Below are positions 1 through 7,734 of a DNA stretch of 37,680 nt, one piece after another. A program made the translations under genes and the position numbers. Location of the stretch: assembly GCA_041745535.1 (NCBI GenBank), contig JBGTIS010000155.1:1-37680 (forward strand), read 5' to 3'. How positions within the stretch are numbered: position 1 is the stretch's first letter; the number at the start of each line of letters is the position of its first letter. The DNA comes from JBGTIS01 sp041745535. GTDB taxonomy: Bacteria > Bacteroidota > Bacteroidia > Cytophagales > Cyclobacteriaceae. The notes beneath the pieces are model-generated. The model had not been told where the DNA came from, made no database searches, and saw only the letters and a program-made list of their open reading frames with translations.

Positions 1-1
1 A

Positions 2-892
2 ACCCTATCGGCCGACCCCGACCGGTACCTGATTGGCGATGACGAACATGGCTGGACTGGCGATTCGGTGTTTAATTTTGAAGGAGGGTGTTATGCCAAA
101 GTGATAGACCTGTCGGAAGAATCGGAGCCGGAAATATGGAATGCCATTAAGTTTGGAGCTATTCTGGAAAACACAAAGTTTATACCCGGCACCCGCACGG
201 TAGATTATTCCAATAAACAGATCACGGAGAATACTCGGGTTTCCTATCCCCTGTACCATATCAAAGATGCCCGGCAGCCTTCGGTAGGACCAGCACCGAA
301 AAACATCTTTTTTCTAACCCTGGATGCCTATGGGGTGCTGCCGCCCCTGGCTAAACTTACGGTGGGGCAGGCCATGTATCATTTTATTTCCGGATATACC
401 GCCAAAGTCGCGGGTACCGAAGCAGGTATTGTAGAGCCGAAAGCCGTATTCTCAGCCTGTTTTGGTTCGCCCTTTATGCCCTTGCACCCTACACGGTATG
501 CTGAAATACTGGGCGAAAAAATGCGACAGCAGCAGGTAAACGTATGGTTGATCAACACAGGATGGAGTGGGGGGCCTTATGGCGAAGGACAGCGGATTAA
601 ACTGCGCTATACCCGCGCCATGATTAGCGCTGCCCTGACAGGGAAACTGGAACAGGTAGCTTGCGATGAAGATCCTGTATTTGGCGTACAGGTACCCAGG
701 GAATGTCCCTGTGTACCTACCGAACTACTAAATCCTCGTGGCACCTGGCAGGACAAAACCGCTTATGACAGGAAAGCGCAGGCACTGGCCAACATGTTCA
801 ATAATAACTTTAAAAAGTTTGAAGCACATGCCAGTGAAGAAATCATGTCTGGCGCACCGGTATACCAGACAGAAGATATTACAGGCGTATAG
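2..892 (+). CDS. pckA: Phosphoenolpyruvate carboxykinase (ATP), C-terminal part, cut by window edge
   Basis: ATP-dependent PEP carboxykinase converts oxaloacetate plus ATP to phosphoenolpyruvate, CO2 and ADP in the cytoplasm, the first committed step of gluconeogenesis. The reading frame is open from base 2 and starts inside the kinase region: the first residues read TLSADPDRYLIGDDEHGW, which follows directly after the Walker A (GTGKTTL) loop of this family and holds the metal-binding Asp-Asp. Further conserved stretches are NFEGGCYAK, ENTRVSYP, FGSPFMPLHPTRYAE and NTGWSGGPYGEGQRI. About 296 residues remain of a usual ~530, so roughly 235 N-terminal residues lie upstream of the window. The stop at 890-892 is intact and the protein ends ITGV. 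No terminator hairpin follows; a decayed insertion sequence begins within about 20-45 bases of the stop. Confidence 0.97.
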   Translation, partial: TLSADPDRYLIGDDEHGWTGDSVFNFEGGCYAKVIDLSEESEPEIWNAIKFGAILENTKFIPGTRTVDYSNKQITENTRVSYPLYHIKDARQPSVGPAPKNIFFLTLDAYGVLPPLAKLTVGQAMYHFISGYTAKVAGTEAGIVEPKAVFSACFGSPFMPLHPTRYAEILGEKMRQQQVNVWLINTGWSGGPYGEGQRIKLRYTRAMISAALTGKLEQVACDEDPVFGVQVPRECPCVPTELLNPRGTWQDKTAYDRKAQALANMFNNNFKKFEAHASEEIMSGAPVYQTEDITGV

Positions 893-934
893 GTAACCAT
901 TTAGGAATTAAGAGCGTGTTAGGAGATTTTGATT

Positions 935-1464
935 TTGAGAGATGTCGTTGATGCTATTGTGTGGATCACTAGAACTGCGGTGCAGTGCGGTTCCCCGCCG
1001 GGACATAACTTGGATACCCAGTTTCCAAATTGGTCGGCGGTTTACTACTATTTTGAATAGTGGACAGCGGATGGTACGCTAGAACGTATCAATCTGGCTT
1101 TGAATATGTTGGAACGATTAGAAGCCGATCGAGTAGCTACCCCAAGCCTGGGACTTGTTGATTCTCAAAGCATTAAGTTGGCCCCCAGGATCATTGAGCG
1201 GCGGGGTACCGACGGCTAACACCCACGATAGTTCTGGGGGAGTTGGTTTGCTAAACAATCTCAAGCAGATTATGCCAAGGCTACAGAAAATTATGACCTA
1301 TAAATCCTATCGGGGTACTTTTTGTCAAGCAGTAAAAAAAAGCAACTCACTTTTGAGGGACAAAAGGGGTTTGTGGTAGAAGCTAACAGATGGGTTGTGG
1401 CGGCCGCCGCGGAAAAAATGTTGCTTGGTTGAATTTCTTTCGCCGGACGGTAATAGACTACGAA
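935..1464 (+). pseudogene. Decayed IS5-family transposase remnant
   Basis: Translation in changing frames recovers pieces of an IS5-family DDE transposase in the right order: LRDVVDAIVWITRTAVQ (from 935), FPNWSAVYYYFE followed by a stop, WTADGTLERINLALNMLERL, a catalytic-region piece GLVDSQSIKL (near 1150), then after a frameshift LLNNLKQIMPRLQKIM and SYRGTF, then KGFVVEANRWVV, and after another shift AWLNFFRRTVIDYE ending at about 1464. Stops at about 1054 and 1218 and several frameshifts make it inactive. The usual ~30-residue N-terminus is missing, and the C-terminus (normally SSxAxIYLAN-like) is cut off where porP/sprF-like sequence starts. The string GAGCGTGTTAGGAG near 912 may be the remains of the left terminal repeat, but no matching right repeat is visible. 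Confidence 0.85.
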
Positions 1465-1989
1465 AGTTCGGGAGTTCTTTTATACAATAAAACATTCTGG
1501 TTTGGCTATTCAACGTACCACCTTAACCAGCCGAACTTAGCTATGGTTGGAAATGAAAATAAACTATCTATGAAAACCTCGATCCATGGAGGAGCGAGAA
1601 TAAGACTTCATGATGGTCCTTTTCAGCAAAAAATAACGCCCAGCATTGCGCCCTCATTTATATACCAAAGGCAGGGAGTTACCGATCAGCTAAGCTTGGT
1701 AATGAACTTTCATTACGATCCTATTATGGCAGGTTTTTGGTACCGAGGTATTCCCATCATGGGAAAAGAATTTAACGACAAAGTAAACCAGGATGCCCTG
1801 ATTTTTCTGCTGGGATTAAAATATAAATAATTCGAATTTGGATATAGCTACGATACGACGATATCTGAATTAGCTGCCGCGTCTGGTAACGGGCATAATA
1901 TTTCTCTGGCCTATAAGTTAGTTATCCAGGCGAAACGAAATAAGCCTAATAAATTTATTCCCTACCCTACTTTCCTGTTGAGTGAGTAA
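1465..1989 (+). pseudogene. PorP/SprF-family outer-membrane protein, 3' remnant
   Basis: Beginning immediately after the transposase remnant, the frame encodes the C-terminal half of a PorP/SprF-like type IX secretion membrane protein: GVLLYNKTFWFGYSTYHLNQPN, GNENKLSMKTSIHGG and FIYQRQG, then amphipathic beta strands. (The first of these is split here as GVLLYNKTFWFG and YSTYHLNQPN.) A TAA at 1828-1830 interrupts the frame, but the same frame continues directly with FEFGYSYDTTISEL and NGHNISLAYKL, the canonical last two strands of this family, to a TAA at 1987-1989. The N-terminal half, including the signal peptide, is absent. A chimeric 146-residue ORF (1390-1830) runs from transposase into porP sequence and would be miscalled as a gene. 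An intact paralogue lies at 17932-19062. Confidence 0.8.
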
Positions 1990-2093
1990 TTGATACAGAA
2001 ATATGAATTTCCGCAGAGAATCTTGATTTGCATGTTTGCAAATTGTGGGATAAAAAATCAGGTTGAAAAAAACTGGAGAAAGTAGATAAACTA

Positions 2094-2318
2094 TTAAAGA
2101 TGCTCGGCAATTACCATAGCAGATTCGAAAAGAATTGTTTCAGAAATTTGAATATACTTGCCATTTTTTAAATGGAGATTATAAAAAATACGGGCTTCCA
2201 GAATGGCGATTTCTCTTTCGGGGATTCCAATTAATTCCGCAAGATCTTTTGTGTAAACGATGAGTTCACCGTTTTGATTAATGTATTTGGGCAAATAATG
2301 AATTTTGTTATATTTCAT
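2094..2318 (-). CDS. Hypothetical 74-aa protein
   Basis: A short minus-strand frame starting MKYNKIHYLPKY and ending ESAMVIAEHL. It is soluble, with no signal peptide or membrane segment. The middle (YTKDLAELIGIPEREIAILEA) looks like a helix-turn-helix-sized pair of helices, but I do not recognise a family. No clear ribosome-binding site precedes it, which is common in Bacteroidota and therefore not decisive. It sits in a gene-poor AT-rich stretch next to a decayed IS, so it could be a relic or chance ORF; the balanced amino-acid composition argues mildly for coding. Confidence 0.4.
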   Translation of the reverse strand: MKYNKIHYLPKYINQNGELIVYTKDLAELIGIPEREIAILEARIFYNLHLKNGKYIQISETILFESAMVIAEHL

Positions 2319-2368
2319 TTGCCACTAAAAATAGGGAGTGTTTACGACAATTTGTGTCATAAATACTT

Positions 2369-2548
2369 TTAATGATATTTGCTGATCATGCAAACCCAGA
2401 AGATACCCTGCCAAAATTTACTAATGCCCTGCATCCCCTGAAGGTTGTGCTCTCTGATTTCCGATAATAAAACCTTTTGTTCTTCAATATTATTTTTTGT
2501 GTCAACTAACACATTGGTTGCCAGTTGATGAGTTATGTTCTTTTCCAT
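2369..2548 (-). CDS. Possible small 59-aa protein
   Basis: An ATG at 2548-2546 opens a 59-residue minus-strand frame beginning MEKNITHQLATNVLVDTKNN, followed by an acidic, helical IEEQKVLLSEIREH segment and an aromatic tail (KFWQGIFWVCM). It lies 50 bases upstream of the 74-aa ORF on the same strand, so the two could be co-transcribed. The heptad-like N-terminal half could form a short coiled coil. No family recognised; coding status uncertain. Confidence 0.3.
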   Translation of the reverse strand: MEKNITHQLATNVLVDTKNNIEEQKVLLSEIREHNLQGMQGISKFWQGIFWVCMISKYH

Positions 2549-2690
2549 AGTTTACGTTTATTATAGTCAGTGTGTGAATACGATTTCTTGTAAAGTTTGT
2601 TTAAATATGGCTTTAAAATGCTGGTTAAATATTTAGCTTTAAGAGCACTATAAAAAGTTTTAAAACTAAAATTTCTTTCGTCTGTAATAA

Positions 2691-2721
2691 AAAAACGATA
2701 CCGATCATTAGTATCGTTTTT
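2691..2721. terminator. Symmetric 11-bp hairpin, terminator-like
   Basis: AAAAACGATAC (2691-2701) is an exact inverted repeat of GTATCGTTTTT (2711-2721) around a 9-base loop. The A-run on one side and T-run on the other make it capable of acting as an intrinsic terminator in both directions, although the stem has only four G-C pairs. It lies inside a 66-codon minus-strand frame (2533-2733), which makes that frame an unlikely gene. No adjacent gene clearly ends here, so its client is unknown. Confidence 0.5.
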
Positions 2722-3054
2722 CAAAGCAATCAAATAAAAATTTACTGGATTTTATGGATGTTCCAAAGGTATTATATGCTTTTTGATATTAAAATAGTGG
2801 TTTACCTTTAATTTTTTAGGGGTTAGCCCCTATTATTAACGCTATCGGTTTACTTTTTTAATAGCAAATCAAGTCACATAATGCTATGTTTTCAGGAAAT
2901 TTTATGCCCTTTGTGTTTTTAAACCCAAAATTCAGCCTTAATATCAGGTAATTTTTTTGGCAAAAAATATGCTTTTTTTGAATAAAAAGAATTTTTTACT
3001 TTATCGTTTGCCGAAATAGCAAGGCTTTTATTAATATCTGTGCTAAAGCTTGAT
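2722..3054. other. AT-rich intergenic stretch, nothing recognised
   Basis: About 330 bases of A/T-rich DNA with many stops in all frames. No promoter, RNA or repeat could be assigned with confidence. Confidence 0.6.
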
Positions 3055-3231
3055 TTATTCATCAAAAAATGAAAGGTAATTACTATTCCGGATAGTAACC
3101 CACTCTATTCCTTTGTCAATAGATTTTTTAAAGAACCAGCGGTTTGATTCGGAAAATAAACAAATAATTGCCCAGATGCCTAGTAAGAAGGTTATTCTCA
3201 ATGCTATTCTTATTTTTTTGCTGTTATCCAT
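3055..3231 (-). CDS. Possible 58-aa single-pass membrane protein
   Basis: A 58-residue frame from an ATG at 3231-3229: short basic N-terminus (MDNSKKIRIALR), one hydrophobic helix (about residues 12-26, ITFLLGIWAIICLF), then a polar tail SESNRWFFKKSIDKGIEWV. The layout, positive charges before a single helix and then a basic tail, is that of a small bitopic inner-membrane protein. There is no recognisable homologue and no Shine-Dalgarno site; the upstream 130 bases are extremely A/T-rich and could hold its promoter. Could be a chance ORF. Confidence 0.4.
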   Translation of the reverse strand: MDNSKKIRIALRITFLLGIWAIICLFSESNRWFFKKSIDKGIEWVTIRNSNYLSFFDE

Positions 3232-3362
3232 AATTCAATCAATTAAATAAAATGACATAGGTAATATTTTATTTATATTAAAATAATTAATTACAAATAA
3301 AAGCAAAAAATATTAAAAAAAGTATATTTAATATAAAAAAATTATAATAATTATTTTAACTT
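3232..3362. other. Extremely AT-rich block
   Basis: Roughly 130 bases composed almost only of A and T (long runs such as AATAATTAATTACAAATAAA), clearly richer than the rest of the window. It lies between the secA terminator and the small membrane ORF. It may be a promoter/UP-element region or a curved, protein-bound segment; nothing specific is shown. Confidence 0.5.
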
Positions 3363-3399
3363 GAAACACGTTTTTTCGTCCGGTAATAAATTCTCGCAT

Positions 3400-3432
3400 A
3401 AAAAAAGCCTTCCCGTGTCAGAAAAGCTTTTT
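3400..3432 (-). terminator. Intrinsic terminator of secA
   Basis: Read on the minus strand, AAAAAGCTTTTC (3432-3421) pairs with GGAAGGCTTTTT (3413-3402) as a 12-bp stem with two G-T wobbles and a 7-base loop, followed by further T residues. It sits 28 bases past the secA stop and fits a Rho-independent terminator. Confidence 0.8.
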
Positions 3433-3459
3433 ATGTCATTGTAACTTTATAGATTGAAA

Positions 3460-6400
3460 TTAACTTTCATCCACAATTACACATTTATTATTAATGATGT
3501 CCTGCTCAACAGTTTTGAATTTTACATTCTTCTTAATACTGCCATCTGCGTATTGGACATTAACACGTTCGTTCCGGCCTGCCACTTTCAATGATTTACC
3601 AGGCTTAACCGGTTCAGCAGGTGGCCGGCTACCGTTGGTTCTGCGGTTTAAAATGGATTCGGTTTCTTCTTTCGATTCCTTTAAGTTTTGCTGTGTATTA
3701 ATGCGAGGTTTCCGGGCTTCCTGAACCTGTTCGGGCTGCTGCACAGGAATACTGGCTTTCATCAGGAAGGAAACTGTTTCTTCATTTACTTTAGCGATAA
3801 ACTGTTTGAAAAGCTCAAATGCCTCAAATTTATAGATCAATAAAGGATCTTTTTGCTCATATACCGCATTTTGTACCGATTGTTTCAAATCGTCCATTTC
3901 TCGTAAATGCTCCTTCCAGTTTTGGTCGATAATGGCCAGTGTAATGGTTTTTTCCATTACTTTAATTAGTTCCCGACCTTCTGTTGTAATACATTTTTCC
4001 AGATTGGCAGCCACTCCGATCTGCCGCTTTCCATCGGTAAACGGAACCAGAATATCTCTGATGGTAGCGCCTTTGGTAACGGCAATATTCTTAATAATTG
4101 GAAATGCCTGCTTAGCAATTCCTATGTTTTTTTCATTATAATGATGATAAGCGCCATCGTAAAGTTTTTCGGTAAGCAAGGCTTCATCTATTTTATTAAA
4201 TTCTTCCTGCGATATGGGAAAATCCAGTCCTAGTGTGCTTAGGGCGGTAATTTTAAAGCTTTCATAATTATTTACCCCTTTGGTATTCATTACAACATCT
4301 TCAGAGGTATCGTAAAGCATATTCATAATATCCAGTTGCAGCCGTTCTCCAAAAAGGGCGTTCTTTCTCCGCTTATAAATTACGTCTCTCTGCTGATTCA
4401 TAACATCATCATATTCCAAAAGCCGTTTTCTGATAGCAAAGTTATTTTCCTCTACCTTTTTCTGTGCCCTTTCAATAGATTTGGTAATCATAGAATGCTG
4501 TATCACTTCGCCTTCTTCCAGCCCCATGCGGTCCATGAGCCGGGCAATGCGATCGGAGCCGAATAAGCGCATGAGGTTGTCTTCCAGTGACACGAAAAAC
4601 TGCGATGAACCCACATCACCCTGCCGTCCGGAACGACCTCTTAACTGTCTGTCGACCCTTCGTGATTCATGCCGTTCGGTGCCAATAATGGCCAACCCTC
4701 CTGCTTCTTTAGAGTGGGGGGCAAGTTTAATATCAGTACCCCGCCCTGCCATGTTCGTAGCAATGGTTACCGTGCCTGATTTTCCAGCTTCAGCCACAAC
4801 TTCTGCTTCACGTTGGTGTTGCTTCGCGTTCAATACCTGGTGTTTGATATTTCTCAGGTTTAGCATCCGGCTTAACACTTCAGAAATCTCTACAGAAGTA
4901 GTACCTACTAACACAGGACGGCCTTTTGCGGTAAGGTCCTGTATTTCTTTTACTACAGCATTAAATTTTTCTTTCATGGTTTTATAAACCAGATCTTCGC
5001 GGTCGTCTCGCACAATAGGCCGGTTGGTAGGTATAACTACCACATCCAGTTTGTAAATATCCAAAAGTTCACCGGCTTCCGTTTCGGCAGTACCTGTCAT
5101 ACCCGCCAGTTTATGATACATCCGGAAATAATTCTGTAAGGTAATTGTCGCGTACGTCTGGGTAGCTTCTTCTACTTTTACATTTTCTTTTGCCTCAATG
5201 GCCTGGTGCAATCCATCAGAATACCGGCGACCTTCCATGACCCGGCCGGTTTGTTCATCTACAATTTTTACTTTACTATCTGCCAGGATATATTCAGTAT
5301 CTCTTTCAAATAAAGTATACGCTTTCAGTAATTGGTTTACGGTGTGGATGCGTTGGGCTTTCACAGAATAATCCTGAATAAGCACATCTTTCCGTTTTAC
5401 TTTTTCTTCATTTTCCAGTTCATAGTTGTTTTCAATATTGGCTATTTCAACTCCTACATCAGGAAGAATAAAGAATTTAGGGTCTTCTCCCTCATTGGTG
5501 ATTAAATCAATTCCCTTTTCAGTAAGATCAATGGTATTGTTTTTTTCGTCGATAGTGAAATAAAGCACATCATCAGCTTCGGGCATCATCCGGGAGTTGT
5601 CCTGCAAATAGTAGTTTTCTGTTTTTTGCAGGATTGCCCGCATGCCTGTTTCACTCAGATATTTAATCAATGGCTTATATTTAGGCAAGCCACGAAAAGC
5701 TCTGAAAAGTGCCAGTCCTCCTTCTTTCACATTATCTTCCGAAATAAGCTTTTTTGCTTTTATCAGCAATTCACTCACTAACTTTTTCTGCACTTCGTGC
5801 AGTTTGGCTATGCGGGGTCTCAACTCATAAAATTCATGTTCATCTCCTTTGGGTACAGGTCCTGAAATAATGAGCGGCGTACGGGCATCATCTACAAGCA
5901 CAGAGTCAACCTCATCTATCATGGCATAATGGTGCGTACGCTGCACCATATCTTCCGGGCTCCGGGCCATGTTGTCTCTTAAATAATCAAAACCAAATTC
6001 ATTGTTAGTGCCAAAGGTAATATCTGCCGCATAGGCTTTCCTGCGGGATTCAGAATTGGGTTCGTGCTTATCGATACAATCAACCGTAAGGCCATGAAAT
6101 TCATACAAGGGGCCCATCCATTCCGAGTCTCTTTTGGCCAGATAGTCGTTGACAGTTACAATGTGCACCCCACGTTTTGCCAAGGCATTTAAAAAAGCAG
6201 GCAAGGTAGCTACCAGGGTTTTACCTTCACCGGTGGCCATCTCAGCGATTTTACCCTGGTGCAGTACCACACCTCCTAACAACTGCACATCGTAATGCAG
6301 CATATCCCAGGTAATTTCGCTGCCGCCGGCAATCCATTTGTTATGCCAGATAGCTTTTTCCCCTTCTATGGTAACATGTTGGTGCTTGGCGGCTATCTGC

Positions 6401-6822
6401 TTATCTGCCATAGTAGCAGTTACTTCCAGTTTGCCATTATCTTTAAAACGGCGCGCAGTTTCTTTCATAATGGCAAAAGCAAGCGGTAATACATCCATCA
6501 GCACCTTTTCCAGCTCGGTATTTCGGCTTTCTTCCAGGTTATCAATCTGGGCAAAAACATTCTCTTTTTCATGGATATCCAAATCAGGATCATCCTCTAT
6601 CCGTTGGTGTAATGCGGCAATCTGATCGTCGATGCTCTTCAGTTGTTCGTCAATTATGCTTTTAACCTCTGCGGACTTTGCTCTTAACTTGTCATCGCTG
6701 ATGCTTTGCAGCTGGTTGTATTCAGCATTAATTTTATCCACATAGGGAAGCACTTCTTTGATGTCTCTTTCCGATTTGGTACCGAAAATTTTTGCGATTC
6801 CCTTAGTAATTATGTCTATCAT
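3460..6822 (-). CDS. secA: Preprotein translocase ATPase SecA
   Basis: SecA is the ATP-driven motor that pushes unfolded preproteins through SecYEG at the cytoplasmic membrane. The 1120-residue protein has the family order: N-terminal MIDIITKGIAKIFGTKSERD, a Glu/Lys-rich coiled-coil insertion at about 45-110 typical of Bacteroidota SecA, Walker A GEGKT at 198-202, the Walker B region MIDEVDSVLVDDARTPLIIS, the preprotein cross-linking and helical scaffold regions, and the second motor domain with TNMAGRGTDIKL and RQLRGRSGRQGD. A further insertion of ~90 residues follows the DDARTPL motif. The C-terminal linker (rich in Q, P and E) ends KCVIVDES; the classic zinc-binding CxCx8C(H/C) tail is not present. 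It is preceded 76 bases upstream by dapF on the same strand and followed by a strong terminator, so it may be the last gene of a dapF-secA transcription unit or have its own promoter in the AT-rich gap. Confidence 0.98.
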   Translation of the reverse strand: MIDIITKGIAKIFGTKSERDIKEVLPYVDKINAEYNQLQSISDDKLRAKSAEVKSIIDEQLKSIDDQIAALHQRIEDDPDLDIHEKENVFAQIDNLEESRNTELEKVLMDVLPLAFAIMKETARRFKDNGKLEVTATMADKQIAAKHQHVTIEGEKAIWHNKWIAGGSEITWDMLHYDVQLLGGVVLHQGKIAEMATGEGKTLVATLPAFLNALAKRGVHIVTVNDYLAKRDSEWMGPLYEFHGLTVDCIDKHEPNSESRRKAYAADITFGTNNEFGFDYLRDNMARSPEDMVQRTHHYAMIDEVDSVLVDDARTPLIISGPVPKGDEHEFYELRPRIAKLHEVQKKLVSELLIKAKKLISEDNVKEGGLALFRAFRGLPKYKPLIKYLSETGMRAILQKTENYYLQDNSRMMPEADDVLYFTIDEKNNTIDLTEKGIDLITNEGEDPKFFILPDVGVEIANIENNYELENEEKVKRKDVLIQDYSVKAQRIHTVNQLLKAYTLFERDTEYILADSKVKIVDEQTGRVMEGRRYSDGLHQAIEAKENVKVEEATQTYATITLQNYFRMYHKLAGMTGTAETEAGELLDIYKLDVVVIPTNRPIVRDDREDLVYKTMKEKFNAVVKEIQDLTAKGRPVLVGTTSVEISEVLSRMLNLRNIKHQVLNAKQHQREAEVVAEAGKSGTVTIATNMAGRGTDIKLAPHSKEAGGLAIIGTERHESRRVDRQLRGRSGRQGDVGSSQFFVSLEDNLMRLFGSDRIARLMDRMGLEEGEVIQHSMITKSIERAQKKVEENNFAIRKRLLEYDDVMNQQRDVIYKRRKNALFGERLQLDIMNMLYDTSEDVVMNTKGVNNYESFKITALSTLGLDFPISQEEFNKIDEALLTEKLYDGAYHHYNEKNIGIAKQAFPIIKNIAVTKGATIRDILVPFTDGKRQIGVAANLEKCITTEGRELIKVMEKTITLAIIDQNWKEHLREMDDLKQSVQNAVYEQKDPLLIYKFEAFELFKQFIAKVNEETVSFLMKASIPVQQPEQVQEARKPRINTQQNLKESKEETESILNRRTNGSRPPAEPVKPGKSLKVAGRNERVNVQYADGSIKKNVKFKTVEQDIINNKCVIVDES

Positions 6823-6898
6823 GTTATATTTATTTTCAAATTATTTTTTTGTTATGGTAATAACCAAAAGACAGTATTCATATAAAATTGACAAAAAG

Positions 6899-7681
6899 TT
6901 ATATAAAAATGCTTCCTTCAAAAACCATTACGGCCGGACCTGCCATGTAAATATTACTAAATTCCTGGTTATTTTTCTTTTCAAAAGAAACTAAAATTTC
7001 GCCACCCAGGGTTTTTACAGTAACCGGGCTGGTGTAATCATATACACTGGAAGCCACTAATGCTACCGCGGTTACTCCGGTACCGGAAGATAAAGTTTCG
7101 TTTTCCACACCTCGCTCATAAATTCTCATATATACCTGGTTTGTATCGGGCTCTATAAAATTAGCGTTGGTCCCTTCCGGCATAAAGCGATTGTCGTACC
7201 GAATAGCTTTTCCCTTGTTAAAAACGTCAAATTCAGACAAATTTTCTACGACACTGACATAATGTCGGGTGCCGGTGTTTAAAAAATAGCCATCGCTTAG
7301 GTAGTCAATGGTATGAACATCCACCATCTTTACGTGTATACGATTGTTTTTTATAAAAGCTTCATGCGCTCCGTCAGCAGCCAGGAAGGTGGTGGTTTCA
7401 GCAATTATGCCTAAATACCGGGCCAGGTGCACGGCGCACCGGCTACCATTGCCACACATGCTTTGTGTGCCATCGGCATTATAATATACCATCTCAAAAT
7501 CGTATGCAGGATGGGTATTGATCAAAATAAGCCCATCGGCCCCACTGCCGAATTTGCGGTCGCACAGGCGAGTTATCAGGGAAAGATCTTCACCTGAAAA
7601 AACCTTTTCCCGGTTATCGATCATCACAAAATCGTTACCGGTTCCCTGATACTTATAGAATTTTAATATATTTTGTTCCAT
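6899..7681 (-). CDS. dapF: Diaminopimelate epimerase with Cys-to-Ser change at one catalytic position
   Basis: DapF interconverts LL- and meso-diaminopimelate, the last epimerisation before meso-DAP enters lysine and peptidoglycan synthesis in the cytoplasm. The protein has the paired DapF folds: FYKYQGTGNDFVMIDNR at the N-terminus, FGSGADGLI, the first catalytic cysteine in MCGNGSRC (Cys76), PEGTNANFIE, and YERGVENETLSSGTGVTAV. In the last motif the second catalytic cysteine of the family (usual ACGTGA or SCGTGV) is Ser199, encoded TCC at 7087-7085. I chose the ATG at 7681 (MEQNILKF) because the family starts close to the GTGNDF motif; an in-frame ATG at 7711 would add ten residues. Length 260 is normal. 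It lies 53 bases after the cry pseudogene and 76 before secA on the same strand. Confidence 0.95.
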   Translation of the reverse strand: MEQNILKFYKYQGTGNDFVMIDNREKVFSGEDLSLITRLCDRKFGSGADGLILINTHPAYDFEMVYYNADGTQSMCGNGSRCAVHLARYLGIIAETTTFLAADGAHEAFIKNNRIHVKMVDVHTIDYLSDGYFLNTGTRHYVSVVENLSEFDVFNKGKAIRYDNRFMPEGTNANFIEPDTNQVYMRIYERGVENETLSSGTGVTAVALVASSVYDYTSPVTVKTLGGEILVSFEKKNNQEFSNIYMAGPAVMVFEGSIFI

Positions 7682-7734
7682 TCTAAAAACAAATTTAGCA
7701 TGTGGAAGCAAGAATCAGTAACTTATCGTCAATT

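Noticed and set aside
2026..2043. 7-bp inverted repeat ATTTGCA-TGTT-TGCAAAT as an operator
   Set aside because: Short, in AT-rich DNA and not placed before any convincing gene; likely chance.
2533..2733. 66-codon minus-strand frame
   Set aside because: It contains the 11-bp terminator-like hairpin, overlaps the possible 59-aa gene start, and has Lys/Tyr/Ser-rich composition typical of AT-rich chance frames.
4481..4987. 168-codon plus-strand frame inside secA
   Set aside because: Antisense to the second SecA motor domain, Ser/Arg/Phe-rich shadow composition.
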